DNA from: Pedobacter sp. KBW06
GTDB taxonomy: Bacteria; Bacteroidota; Bacteroidia; Sphingobacteriales; Sphingobacteriaceae
DNA: 64,000 nt
Direction: 5' to 3'
Assembly (NCBI RefSeq): GCF_003852525.1
Contig: NZ_QAJL01000002.1
Coordinates: 510,436 to 574,435 of the forward strand
Part shown: positions 8,297 through 19,305 of the stretch, in pieces
How positions within the stretch are numbered: the first letter of the stretch is position 1
Layout of the letters: the number at the start of each line of letters is the position of its first letter
Translations under genes and position numbers: made by a program
The notes under the pieces: generated by a model
What the model saw: only the letters and a program-made list of their open reading frames with translations
Told to the model about the DNA's origin: nothing
The model's database searches: none

Positions 8297-9295
8297 TTAG
8301 TTGAGTTGCTCTGTCAGCAATCGCATTTCGATATGCGGAGAATGTTGTTCATAAAGAATGGCATATACCGCTCTGCTGATCGGCATATCTACTTTATATT
8401 TCTTATTGATATGGTGCATGCATTTCACCGCATAATAGCCCTCTGCCACCATGTTCATTTCCAGCTGTGCTGATTTCACCGTATATCCTTTACCGATCAT
8501 ATTCCCAAAAGTCCGGTTCCGGCTAAATTGAGAATAAGCAGTAACCAGCAAATCCCCAAGATAAGCAGATTCTTTAATGTCTCTGGAAATCGGATGTACC
8601 GCATCCACAAAACGCTTGATTTCCCGAATTGCATTGGAGATTAAAACAGCTTGAAAGTTATCTCCATAACCTACCCCGTGACAAATTCCGCTGGCCACGG
8701 CATAGATGTTCTTCAACACCGCAGCGTATTCCGTTCCGAAAATATCATCTGAAACATTTGTTTTGATATACCTGGTACTCAATAAACCTGCAAAGATGCC
8801 TGCAAGGTCCAAATCCAGAGAAGCGATGGTCAGGTAAGACAGTTTCTCAAAAGCCACTTCTTCTGCATGACAAGGACCACTGATCACCACGATATCTTCC
8901 AAAGGAACGCCGTATTTCTGATTCAGAAACTCGCCTATGATCTGATTTTCATCAGGCACAATCCCTTTAATCGCAGAGATCATTTTCTTGCCCTTTAACA
9001 TTTCCGGAGTGACATCTTTTAAGGTTTCCTTTAAAAATGCCGCAGGGACATTTAAAATCACGTATTCAGCCTGCTCAATAATGGTGACGATATCGCTGGA
9101 AATATTTGTTTCAGGAATCCTGATCTCCACAGAGCTCAGGTAGTTTGGATTGTGCTTATATTTTTGCAGGTGCGTAATTGCTTCTGCATTGCGCATCCAC
9201 CAATAAATCTCTTTCGCAGTCGTATTGTCTGAAAGCATTTTTACAATAGCAGTAGCCCAACTACCCCCACCAATCATTGCAACTTTAGGTATCAT
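8297..9295 (-). CDS. gpsA: Glycerol-3-phosphate dehydrogenase [NAD(P)+]
   Basis: Reduces dihydroxyacetone phosphate to sn-glycerol-3-phosphate, the backbone for phospholipids. A 332-residue cytoplasmic enzyme with an N-terminal Rossmann fold (MIGGGSWATAIVKML, a form of GxGxxA), the central VISGPCHAEEVA and IKGI motifs, and the C-terminal helical domain (YLGDLLVTAYSQFSRNRTFG). The ATG at 9295 gives the family's usual length (~330). It follows the efflux adaptor gene in the same direction, but a strong hairpin terminator ends only 10 nt before its ATG, so how it is transcribed is not obvious. Confidence 0.95.
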   Translation of the reverse strand: MIPKVAMIGGGSWATAIVKMLSDNTTAKEIYWWMRNAEAITHLQKYKHNPNYLSSVEIRIPETNISSDIVTIIEQAEYVILNVPAAFLKETLKDVTPEMLKGKKMISAIKGIVPDENQIIGEFLNQKYGVPLEDIVVISGPCHAEEVAFEKLSYLTIASLDLDLAGIFAGLLSTRYIKTNVSDDIFGTEYAAVLKNIYAVASGICHGVGYGDNFQAVLISNAIREIKRFVDAVHPISRDIKESAYLGDLLVTAYSQFSRNRTFGNMIGKGYTVKSAQLEMNMVAEGYYAVKCMHHINKKYKVDMPISRAVYAILYEQHSPHIEMRLLTEQLN

Positions 9296-9305
9296 ACAGT
9301 ATTAA

Positions 9306-9337
9306 ATAAAAAACCCCGGTTATTGTTTTAACCGGGG
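9306..9337 (-). terminator. Rho-independent terminator after the efflux adaptor gene
   Basis: On the minus strand, stem CCCCGGTTA / TAACCGGGG (9 bp, 6-nt loop) followed by TTTTTTATTT. It sits between the HlyD-like gene and gpsA, whose ATG is only ~10 nt beyond the T run. Confidence 0.8.
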
Positions 9338-9369
9338 CAATTTACTCATTTAAAAATGATTGATAAAGT

Positions 9370-10716
9370 TTACTTTTTACCAGGATTAGCAAACAATTGA
9401 TCCTTAGTTGTTTTCTCTACTTTCATTCCGTCTTTCAATTTGTTCTGAATGGCAGAGTAAGGGCCGGATACCACTTCCTGTCCGGCTTTAAGGCCGCTTT
9501 TAATGATGATGAACTGATCGTTCTGAATTCCTGTAGTTACTTCTACCTGCTTAACTGTTCCTGCATTGAAAACATACACATATTGCTTCACCGTTTTATC
9601 GGCAAGTTTTGTTTTCTGTTTATCTGCATTCTCGTCATTGCCTGCAGTTTTAACATCTTTATTTTTTTCACTGGTAAACACAGACTGAATTGGAATAGCC
9701 AGGCCATGTACCGATTCGCTTTCAATGTCTACAGTTGCCGACAAGCCCGGTCTGAAAGGAGAAGGAAGGTCTTTTGCACCACCTTTAACCCCTTCGTAAG
9801 AATCTGCAATGATCCTTACCTTAACCACGAAGTTCGTTACCTGATCCACTGAAGTTGTCACTGAACCAATGTCTTTTGAAGAGCTTGCAATTTCAGTAAC
9901 CACTCCTTTGAATTTTTTATCCGCAAAAGCATCTACCTCGATCTTTGCACTATCACCAACATTTACCCTGTTGATGTCATTCTCGTTTACGTCTACGTTT
10001 ACTTCCATCGTCTTCAGGTTGGAAATTCTCATGATCTCGGTTCCTGCCATTTGTGCAGTACCCAGGATACGGTCACCCAGTTCAACAGACAATTTAGAGA
10101 TCACACCGTCTACCGGCGCATAGATTGTTGCTTTAGCCAGATTCGCATTTGCTTCCTGAACATTCGCACCAGATTGCTCCAGCTGGAATTTTGCAGAGAT
10201 GTAATCTTCTTTAGATTTAGCAACATTGGTTTTCGCCGTTAAAAAAGCAGCCTTTGCCGCATCAAACTCTGAGGCAGATATGACCTTTTTACCGAACAAC
10301 TCCACATTACGTTTGTAAGTTGCTTCTGCGTTTACGAAGTTACCTTCACTTTGTTTCATCATTTGCAAAGCAGAAGCTACTCCTGCTTTCTGAGAGCTAT
10401 AGGAGGCTACCGCCCTGTCATAACCCGACTTTAATACATCAGGACGAACTTTGATCAGCAACTGGCCTTTTTTAACCACATCGCCTTCTTTCACTAAAAG
10501 TTCAGTCACCTCTCCGGAAACCTCAGAGCTTAATTTCACTTCTGTTTCCGGTTGTACCTTTCCACTGGCAGTAACCGTTTCTATTACTTTTCTGTCTGCA
10601 GCTTTATCAATGGTTACTTTTTCAATTTTTTCACCACCAATAAGGCCCGTAAGCTTTGCTACAACCAGTAAAGCAATGACTACGCCTAATGTTATTAATA
10701 TGGGTTTTAGTTTCAT
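9370..10716 (-). CDS. Efflux periplasmic adaptor subunit (HlyD/MacA-like)
   Basis: A 448-residue membrane-fusion protein that would link an inner-membrane pump to a TolC channel across the periplasm. One N-terminal transmembrane helix (about 6-28) is followed by a biotinyl-lipoyl-like half (SGEVTELLVKEGDVVKKGQ), a long alpha-hairpin (~95-195), the second lipoyl half (IYAPVDGVISKLSVELGDRI) and beta-barrel domains. A Lys-rich insertion (~350-375, KNKDVKTAGNDENADKQKTK) interrupts the membrane-proximal domain. Its upstream neighbour is a TolC gene 46 nt away. The MacB-type permease and ATPase that normally complete such an operon are absent here. Confidence 0.92.
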   Translation of the reverse strand: MKLKPILITLGVVIALLVVAKLTGLIGGEKIEKVTIDKAADRKVIETVTASGKVQPETEVKLSSEVSGEVTELLVKEGDVVKKGQLLIKVRPDVLKSGYDRAVASYSSQKAGVASALQMMKQSEGNFVNAEATYKRNVELFGKKVISASEFDAAKAAFLTAKTNVAKSKEDYISAKFQLEQSGANVQEANANLAKATIYAPVDGVISKLSVELGDRILGTAQMAGTEIMRISNLKTMEVNVDVNENDINRVNVGDSAKIEVDAFADKKFKGVVTEIASSSKDIGSVTTSVDQVTNFVVKVRIIADSYEGVKGGAKDLPSPFRPGLSATVDIESESVHGLAIPIQSVFTSEKNKDVKTAGNDENADKQKTKLADKTVKQYVYVFNAGTVKQVEVTTGIQNDQFIIIKSGLKAGQEVVSGPYSAIQNKLKDGMKVEKTTKDQLFANPGKK

Positions 10717-10762
10717 TTGTTGTTGTTTATTTATTTTATATCAAATCGAGCCTTATAATGCT

Positions 10763-12136
10763 TTAGAAGATGATTTGCTTGCCCAGGTAATAGTCAATGA
10801 CTTTTGCCCTGAAGAGTAAATCGTATTTGGCCTGAATCATATCGACTTCAGCTTTATTCATGTTGGATTGGGAAGTACTGTAATCCAGGGAGTTTACCAA
10901 TCCTACTGCATAACGTTGTTCAATCACGTTGAATGCATCTTTTTGCGCCTGAAAGGTATTTGTTGTAGATCTGTAACGGCTTTCTGCAGCTTTAAGATCG
11001 GCTACCGCCTGATAGATCACTTTATTCAGGTTATTCTTTGCCAGTTGTTCATCAGTTTGTGTTTGTAGCAGACTGATTTTAGCTTTTCTAACCCCACTTC
11101 TGGCCTGAAGTCCATTAAAGATCGGAATGCTCAGACTCAAACCAATGTTCTGACCAAAACGGTCGTTGAGCTGCTCTGAGAAAGTACGCTGAGGAATATT
11201 CGCATCATTATATCCGAAAATATAAGAATAAGAAGATCCTAATCCCGCATTAAAGCCCAATCTTGGATACAAAGCACCTTTAGCCACATCCACGCCTTTT
11301 TTTGCAGCTTCCGTACGAAGAGCTGCCAGCTTAATGTCTGGGAAAAGACCGATCGCATCCGCATAAACTTCATCAGGATTGTATCTTGTTTTTGGTGCAC
11401 TAAAGCTTTCCAGTAAAGGGGCCTTAACTTCATATTTTGTAGAAGAAGGCACATCCATAAGCTGCGCAAGTGTCAGGTAAGAAATTGTAAGCGCATTGTC
11501 GGCATTGGTCACATTTAATTCTGCAGTAGCTAACTGTGATTTTGCCTGCGACAGATCTGCCAATGTTTTATTACCTACATCCAGCAATTGCTGCTCTCTG
11601 TTCAATTGCTGCTTAGCAACACCCAGCTGAACATTCGCTGCTTTCAAAAGGTCTATATTATACAGGATCTGCAGGTAGGAAGTCACCACCTGTAAGATCA
11701 GGTCATTTTTAACTTTATCAGTATTTGCCTTTCCTGCATCCAATAGTAATTTATTCTGTTTGATCTGGTTGATCTTGGACCATCCTTCGAAAACGGTAAC
11801 TCCCGATGACAGTGATCCGGAAGATGTTAACAATTTCTGGGTAATGATCTTATAAGTGTTCTGATCCTGACTACGTCCAAAACTGATACCACTGCTGATG
11901 GATCCACTCAAAGTAGGTACCAATGCAAGTTTTGACTGTTTTAGGTTTTCGTCTGCCAAACTTTCACTAAACTGTGATTGTTTGATAGTGAGGTTATTAT
12001 TTAGAGTCTTATCTATCGCATCCTGAATGGTGATTACTTCCTGTGCCGCGGAGTTCTGCACAAACCCTGTAATCAATGCTAATGACAAAACTAAGCTGAG
12101 CTTGGGTAACGCATTAAAACTGGTAAACTTTCTCAT
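10763..12136 (-). CDS. TolC family outer-membrane efflux protein
   Basis: A 457-residue outer-membrane channel protein. A signal peptide ends near NSAAQ (residue ~32). Two copies of the outer-membrane efflux domain follow, rich in long heptad-like helices (NLTIKQSQFSESLADENLKQS in the first; VADLKAAESRYRSTTNTFQAQ in the second), with a conserved LGFNAGLGSSYSY strand between. It is the first gene of a two-gene operon with the HlyD-like adaptor. It is transcribed away from the polysaccharide deacetylase gene, and the intergenic region is only 85 nt. Confidence 0.92.
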   Translation of the reverse strand: MRKFTSFNALPKLSLVLSLALITGFVQNSAAQEVITIQDAIDKTLNNNLTIKQSQFSESLADENLKQSKLALVPTLSGSISSGISFGRSQDQNTYKIITQKLLTSSGSLSSGVTVFEGWSKINQIKQNKLLLDAGKANTDKVKNDLILQVVTSYLQILYNIDLLKAANVQLGVAKQQLNREQQLLDVGNKTLADLSQAKSQLATAELNVTNADNALTISYLTLAQLMDVPSSTKYEVKAPLLESFSAPKTRYNPDEVYADAIGLFPDIKLAALRTEAAKKGVDVAKGALYPRLGFNAGLGSSYSYIFGYNDANIPQRTFSEQLNDRFGQNIGLSLSIPIFNGLQARSGVRKAKISLLQTQTDEQLAKNNLNKVIYQAVADLKAAESRYRSTTNTFQAQKDAFNVIEQRYAVGLVNSLDYSTSQSNMNKAEVDMIQAKYDLLFRAKVIDYYLGKQIIF

Positions 12137-12210
12137 AATTTTAATTTCACAATAATAATATAAACAACTAACTGATTTTGTAAATTTTCAGGTACAACAA
12201 AGTATTTTAT

Positions 12211-12218
12211 TACTTTTG
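12211..12218 (+). promoter_or_regulatory. Possible -7 box overlapping the deacetylase start
   Basis: TACTTTTG matches TAnnTTTG but ends only 3 nt before the ATG at 12222, so transcription would begin at about the start codon. No TTG lies at the -33 position. Confidence 0.3.
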
Positions 12219-12221
12219 GAC

Positions 12222-12839
12222 ATGTACCTGGTTAAATCTCCGCTTTTACTGAAATGGTATTATCCATCTCTCATCTGGAACAAAACCCGAGCTCAAAGAG
12301 TCATTTATTTAACCTTTGACGACGGACCCATACCGGATGTTACAGACTTCGTACTAAAAACTTTAAAAAGCTTTAATGCGAAAGCCACCTTTTTTTGCAT
12401 TGGCGATAATATACAAAAGCATCCCGATATTTTCGGGAGGCTCAAAGCCGAAGGACACCGGATCGGAAACCATACTTTTAATCACTTAAAAGGCTGGAAA
12501 ACGGAAGACCAGGTTTACCTTCAAAATTTCCGGCAATGCCAGGAACTGACCAACACTAATTTATTTCGTCCGCCTTACGGCAGAATTAAAAAATCACAGA
12601 TTTCGAGTCTGCGCACTGAATTTCCTGACCTACAAATTGTCATGTGGGATGTGCTTAGCGGCGATTTTGACCTCAAACTCGCCCCACAAAAGTGCTATGA
12701 TCAGGTGGTTAAACATGTCGAAAACGGTTCAATCATCGTTTTCCATGACAGCATTAAAGCTTTCGACAGGCTAAAATATACTTTACCAAGGGCTTTACAA
12801 TATTTCAGTGAACAAGGATTCCGATTCGAAACCCTTTAA
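12222..12839 (+). CDS. Polysaccharide deacetylase family protein (NodB domain)
   Basis: A 205-residue carbohydrate esterase 4 enzyme that removes acetyl groups from N-acetylated sugars in peptidoglycan, chitin or exopolysaccharide. Motif 1 is TFDDGP (31-36, with the catalytic base and a metal-binding Asp), and motif 2 is the HxxxH zinc site in GNHTFNHL. RPPYGR (motif 3), WDVLSGDFD (motif 4) and IIVFHDS (motif 5) follow. No cleavable signal peptide is visible. The frame also offers TTG at 12216; ATG 12222 is preferred. It is divergent from the TolC gene. The natural substrate is not determined. Confidence 0.9.
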   Translation: MYLVKSPLLLKWYYPSLIWNKTRAQRVIYLTFDDGPIPDVTDFVLKTLKSFNAKATFFCIGDNIQKHPDIFGRLKAEGHRIGNHTFNHLKGWKTEDQVYLQNFRQCQELTNTNLFRPPYGRIKKSQISSLRTEFPDLQIVMWDVLSGDFDLKLAPQKCYDQVVKHVENGSIIVFHDSIKAFDRLKYTLPRALQYFSEQGFRFETL

Positions 12840-12935
12840 CGTTCAGACCGGATTTAAGCGAAGCTCAGGCCAAGAATAGAAAAACACCACAAAAAACTAT
12901 CTGTCAGCATTTTACAATTGAACAATCTTTTACAA

Positions 12936-12976
12936 CTGTTCATAAACGAACAGCAATGTTCGCAAACGACCAGTGT
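12936..12976. repeat. Tandem imperfect palindromic repeats, candidate operator
   Basis: Two 17-nt copies start at 12937 (TGTTCATAAACGAACAG) and 12957 (TGTTCGCAAACGACCAG), differing at three positions and exactly 20 bp apart, about two helical turns. The first copy lies in a perfect palindrome, CTGTTC-N6-GAACAG. A weaker repeat pair TTTTACAA occurs just before (12910 and 12928). This is the longest gene-free stretch (12840-13131) and holds no RNA gene. The site is 160-195 nt upstream of the aconitase ATG. Confidence 0.45.
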
Positions 12977-13131
12977 TATTCTTTTCATTCAGTTTCCAGA
13001 TCTCTTGCTTATATTATTTAGAATATTTATAAATAATATAATGATCTGCAGATGATGTCCTGTGCCTGTTTTTTTTCGTAAATTCGCTACAAATAATTAA
13101 GAATAACTTACCCTTTTAACACATATTATCA

Positions 13132-15408
<2,277 letters not shown>

Positions 15409-15431
15409 TTCAGGCTAAAAATATAATGACC

Positions 15432-15463
15432 AAAAGCTGTTCCTTTCCGGAGCAGCTTTTTTT
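15432..15463. terminator. Bidirectional terminator after aconitase
   Basis: Stem AAAAGCTGTTCC / GGAGCAGCTTTT (one G-U pair) followed by more T. It serves aconitase (+) and possibly the DUF2007 gene (-). Confidence 0.8.
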
Positions 15464-15484
15464 ATGCATTATGTGCTGCAAGAA

Positions 15485-15949
15485 TTATACATCAAACTCA
15501 TGCCCGCAGTCGAAACAATGATGTGTCTGTCTGGCTTTAAAAGGATAAACCATTAACAGCAATGAAACGACCGTTGTCAAGATGTTGAACCGGTTTTTCG
15601 TAGCCTGGACATAGCCAACGTGACTGGAGCCACAGCTTGAACAAATAAAATCTGAGGCTGCCTGTTCAGTTACCGGGAACTCCCTTTCCACCTCAGCCAG
15701 CAATCCCTCTGTTCCTTCCTCAAAAGAATTTTCAAGTCCCCCTTCCCGGAGAATACTTTGCGCCAGGGGCACATCGCCCTCAAACACATGCAGTTTAACT
15801 CCTCCAAGAGCCTGTGTGTATAGTGGATTAATGGTCACTGAATTTTCATCAGACAGAAAACACTGTATGTCACTATCCAGCAATCTTGCTTTTACAATAT
15901 TTGCTTCAATGGGGTTATAAAAAGTTTCCAGTACTACGATCTTATCCAT
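15485..15949 (-). CDS. DUF2007 domain protein with C-terminal zinc ribbon
   Basis: A 154-residue cytoplasmic protein. Residues 1-75 match DUF2007 ('putative signal transducing protein', ferredoxin-like fold): VVLETFYNPIEANIVKARLLDSDIQ is the family's typical opening. The C-terminal part carries four cysteines as CSSCG and CFDCG, which look like a zinc ribbon, with a short hydrophobic run between them (LTTVVSLLLMVYPF). The function is unknown. It lies 28 nt after the GH1 gene in the same direction and may be the last gene of a MutS-like / GH1 / DUF2007 transcript. Confidence 0.8.
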   Translation of the reverse strand: MDKIVVLETFYNPIEANIVKARLLDSDIQCFLSDENSVTINPLYTQALGGVKLHVFEGDVPLAQSILREGGLENSFEEGTEGLLAEVEREFPVTEQAASDFICSSCGSSHVGYVQATKNRFNILTTVVSLLLMVYPFKARQTHHCFDCGHEFDV

Positions 15950-15977
15950 ACCTATAATATAGCAAAAATAGTTCCGT

Positions 15978-17315
15978 TTAACAAGTCAAAAATTGCTGCC
16001 ACCAGTACCCTGAATCTTTGATCGTCCGTTTCTGGGTTTTAAAATCATTATGTACAAGGCCAAAGCGGGCATTAAATCCTTCTGCCCATTCAAAGTTATC
16101 CATCAGCGTCCAGGCCATGTATCCGGTGATGTTTAAACCTTCATTTTTCGCCTTTAACACAGCCGCAAGGTATTCTTCAAAGTAAGCAATTCTTTCTGCA
16201 TCATGAACCTTTCCATCGCTCAGTTTATCATGGTAAGCCGCACCGTTCTCCGTGATCATTAAACTTTTGATCTTAGGGTAAGCGGCAAACTGTTTGATCA
16301 CATTGTAAAAACTGTTCCCGTTGATTTCCCAACCCATGCTGGTATGTGGAACCTTCCGGCTTTTAGCTTTCACTTCCCATGCCTGAATCACGGGGATAAA
16401 GGCATTGTATTTAATCGTGAGCGGGAAATAGTTCTGAATCCCTATAAAGTCGAAATCAAAGGTTAAGCGTTCAGTATGGCGCCAGGTAGAATGTTGAATA
16501 GAGAACTTCTCCATCACTTCCCAATCCGTCCCCGGATAGCCCATTCCTAAGGTGGGTTCTATAAACAACCTGTTCATCAGGCAATCTACGCGTTGTGCCG
16601 CCAGCAAGTCGGATTCACTCTGTGTATAGGGAATGATTTCCGAGCAGGAAAAGCTGGTACCGATATTTGCCTGGCTGACTTCAGACCTCAAAATACGGCC
16701 ACCATCTGCCTGTGCAATCGCCGCGTGATGCACTGCCGAAAAGAAATTTGTCAAACCCGTATTTCCCGGCGCATGGATGCCCAGCATATACCCCAGAGAG
16801 GTAAAGCCAAAAGGTTCATTCAGGACAATCCAGTTTTTTACTTTATCACCATAGGTTTTGGCACAGATCAAAACGAAAGCATTAAAGGCACTGTTAATGC
16901 CAAAAGCTGTCCAGCCTCCCTCCTGCTCCAATGCTTCGGGCAGGTCCCAATGGTATAAGGTAATGTAGGGAACCAATCCATTCTCCAGACATTCATCAAT
17001 CACCTGATGGTAAAAGCGAATGCCCTCTTCATTTACCGTTCCCTCTCCATAAGGCATGATCCTTGGCCAGGAAATGGAAAAACGAAATACAGAAAAACCA
17101 AGCAGTCTGACTAAAGCAATATCTTCTTTATACTTATGATAAAAATCACAGGCGATGGTCGGATGGTGTCCTTTTTTAATCTTGCCCGATCTGTTGGCAT
17201 AGGTATCCCAAATAGAAGGCCCCTTTCCGTAAAGATCTGCTGCCCCTTCAATCTGGGCTGCAGCAGTAGCCACTCCCCAGGAAAAATCAGGCCCAAAATC
17301 TGATGCTTTAATCAT
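15978..17315 (-). CDS. GH1 family beta-glucosidase
   Basis: A 445-residue glycoside hydrolase family 1 enzyme that would cleave beta-linked glucosides such as cellobiose by a retaining mechanism. The general acid/base is Glu167 in LNEPF and the nucleophile is Glu356 in ITENGA. The N-terminal signature FSWGVATAAAQIEGA and the aglycone-site YMAWTLMDNFEWAEGF are also present. There is no signal peptide, so it probably hydrolyses oligosaccharides in the cytoplasm. It lies 37 nt after the MutS-like gene and 28 nt before DUF2007 on the same strand. No sugar transporter or SusC/D pair is nearby. Confidence 0.94.
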   Translation of the reverse strand: MIKASDFGPDFSWGVATAAAQIEGAADLYGKGPSIWDTYANRSGKIKKGHHPTIACDFYHKYKEDIALVRLLGFSVFRFSISWPRIMPYGEGTVNEEGIRFYHQVIDECLENGLVPYITLYHWDLPEALEQEGGWTAFGINSAFNAFVLICAKTYGDKVKNWIVLNEPFGFTSLGYMLGIHAPGNTGLTNFFSAVHHAAIAQADGGRILRSEVSQANIGTSFSCSEIIPYTQSESDLLAAQRVDCLMNRLFIEPTLGMGYPGTDWEVMEKFSIQHSTWRHTERLTFDFDFIGIQNYFPLTIKYNAFIPVIQAWEVKAKSRKVPHTSMGWEINGNSFYNVIKQFAAYPKIKSLMITENGAAYHDKLSDGKVHDAERIAYFEEYLAAVLKAKNEGLNITGYMAWTLMDNFEWAEGFNARFGLVHNDFKTQKRTIKDSGYWWQQFLTC

Positions 17316-17352
17316 ATCTGTTGAATATAACAGCCAAGATGGGAATAAGGTG

Positions 17353-19167
17353 TTAATTTAACGTTAAGCCAATCTCCTTTAAAAGTAAAGCGGCGTTAAA
17401 GGTGGTACAAGGGCCATGTTTCAATTTATAATCGAAGTTCATTTCTCCTTCATTGATCTGAATGTCAAAATGATAGTTCCTGACCTGCTCCGGATAATCG
17501 GCGATCATTTCAGATAACTGCAAATCGTGGGTAGCAAATAAAGCAGGAGTCTGCTGCTCGATCAGTTTCTCGATAAAGACTTTTGAGCCCAGGTATTTAT
17601 CCCGGCTGTTGGTTCCCCTTAACATCTCGTCAATAAGGACAAGAGAATTAGAAGAGGTCCTGATCGCATCCAGGATCATTTTCAACCGGTTTAATTCGGC
17701 TTTAAAGGTCGAAGTCTGGTCGTTCAAAGAATCCTTGATCCGCATATAGGAAAGTACTTTAAAGATCGAAACAGACATTTCTTTGGCACAAACAGGAGCA
17801 CCTGAAAAAGCCAGGACCATATTGATCCCCACAGTTCGCAGAAAAGTACTTTTTCCTGCCATATTAGAGCCTGTTACAATATCTACTGTAGGATGTGGGT
17901 TTAAAGTAAAATCGTTCAGCACACGCGTTCCCTGAGGAATCAGCGGATGTCCGAGTTCGGATGTCCGGAGATGGAATGCATCTTCAATGGATGGCAGATT
18001 CCAATCCGGCTGGTTATAGGTCAGGGTGGCGAAAGAAATCAGCTCTTCAAATTTGCAGATCCGGTCTAAGCCTTCCAGCACCTCATTTGCATATTTACTG
18101 TGCCAACCGGCAAGATTTACGGAACATTTCAGGTCCCACAATAAAAACAGGTTTAGGAAAGCACTCAGGATGATGTTTAGTCTGGCATCAAAGGCCTGAA
18201 TGATCTTTGTCAGCTGTCTGATCTGATTGCTCACCTGAAGCCCTTCCTGTTGCGCAGGAAAGAGGTTTTTAATATAAGGGCTGCTCCATTTCACTTCTTC
18301 CGTCCAATTGATGGTGCCGGAGAAGGCATTTAAAAGATTGGAGCTGCCCGAAAAACCGTAATAAACCTGATTGATGTCCTTCAGGTTAAAAAAGGTAAAC
18401 CCCATATTGAATACTGCCGCCAGGCCAAAGAGCTGCCATGCCACACCGCCAAAGATACTGGCCGCTGCCAGCAAAGCCAGCATCAAAAATGGCACTGCCT
18501 TTATATATAATTTCAAAAAACGTTTATTGGTAAACAACAGCTGTTCCGGCAACTGATATTTCAGTTTATTCTGAATAACTCTCAATTGTTCCGGTTTATG
18601 GTTTTGCAGCTCTGCACGGAAATGAAAGGTTTGGTCAATATGGGTATGCAGTTCCTGGATTGCTTCCTGTCTGTCCAGAATGGTCTTCTTATCGTTCGGC
18701 CGACTAAAATTATCAGCAAGTAAATCCATTCCTTTTTGTGTATTACAGCGGTTGGTAAAGGCATATAGAGAACCCGCACCAAAGATATCCAGGTCTGAAG
18801 TATAAGGATGCTGCTCATCCTGATAAGCCTCGCCATTGTGATAGCCGTTTTTACCAAAAAGCACCTGATCGGCTTCATTCTGATAAATCCACAATAACTG
18901 TCCGGTATAGGTCAATTCATTCTGCACCGCACTTTGTTTTTTTACCAGCAGCATGAACAGGAACAGAGGAACAACCAGTAAACCTGTAAGGATAGGATTA
19001 AAGCCAATATTGATGATGAGGGCAACGATCAGTATTTCAGCGATGAATAGCCCTAAACGCGAAAAGGAGATCTTGTTCAACTTCTTTTTAAGATCTATAA
19101 TGCGGCTTTCCTGCGTTTTAATGTTATTTTGGTAGTCGTTTAAAATACTATCTCTTGTTTTTACCAT
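17353..19167 (-). CDS. Membrane-anchored MutS-like ATPase
   Basis: A 604-residue protein whose C-terminal third is a MutS domain V ATPase: Walker A GSNMAGKST (433-441), Walker B LVLIDEM (509-515) with a following RGTNSRD, and the Q-loop region RIKDSLNDQTSTFKAELNRLK. The mismatch-binding and connector domains of MutS are missing. Instead, hydrophobic segments occur at about 38-57, 59-75, 223-260 and 331-345, so it is predicted to be membrane-bound with the ATPase in the cytoplasm. Bacteroidota genomes commonly label such proteins 'DNA mismatch repair protein MutS', but the architecture argues against classic repair. Its substrate is unknown. Confidence 0.85.
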   Translation of the reverse strand: MVKTRDSILNDYQNNIKTQESRIIDLKKKLNKISFSRLGLFIAEILIVALIINIGFNPILTGLLVVPLFLFMLLVKKQSAVQNELTYTGQLLWIYQNEADQVLFGKNGYHNGEAYQDEQHPYTSDLDIFGAGSLYAFTNRCNTQKGMDLLADNFSRPNDKKTILDRQEAIQELHTHIDQTFHFRAELQNHKPEQLRVIQNKLKYQLPEQLLFTNKRFLKLYIKAVPFLMLALLAAASIFGGVAWQLFGLAAVFNMGFTFFNLKDINQVYYGFSGSSNLLNAFSGTINWTEEVKWSSPYIKNLFPAQQEGLQVSNQIRQLTKIIQAFDARLNIILSAFLNLFLLWDLKCSVNLAGWHSKYANEVLEGLDRICKFEELISFATLTYNQPDWNLPSIEDAFHLRTSELGHPLIPQGTRVLNDFTLNPHPTVDIVTGSNMAGKSTFLRTVGINMVLAFSGAPVCAKEMSVSIFKVLSYMRIKDSLNDQTSTFKAELNRLKMILDAIRTSSNSLVLIDEMLRGTNSRDKYLGSKVFIEKLIEQQTPALFATHDLQLSEMIADYPEQVRNYHFDIQINEGEMNFDYKLKHGPCTTFNAALLLKEIGLTLN

Positions 19168-19219
19168 TATCTTTGGATGTTCTCTAAATGGCTAAATATA
19201 GAAATTAGAATACATACTT

Positions 19220-19251
19220 AATGAAACCATCGTAAGCATATCGCTTAAAAA
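19220..19251 (+). repeat. Dispersed 32-nt leader repeat, copy A
   Basis: Begins AATGAAACCATC and ends CGCTTAAAAA. It matches the sequence at 32469-32500 at 29 of 32 positions without gaps. It lies 54 nt upstream of the rlmH ATG, in the gap between the divergent MutS-like and rlmH genes. Confidence 0.6.
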
Positions 19252-19305
19252 CAATAATGATACACCTATGATCGCTTCATAACCATAATAAACGATATAC
19301 ACTTA

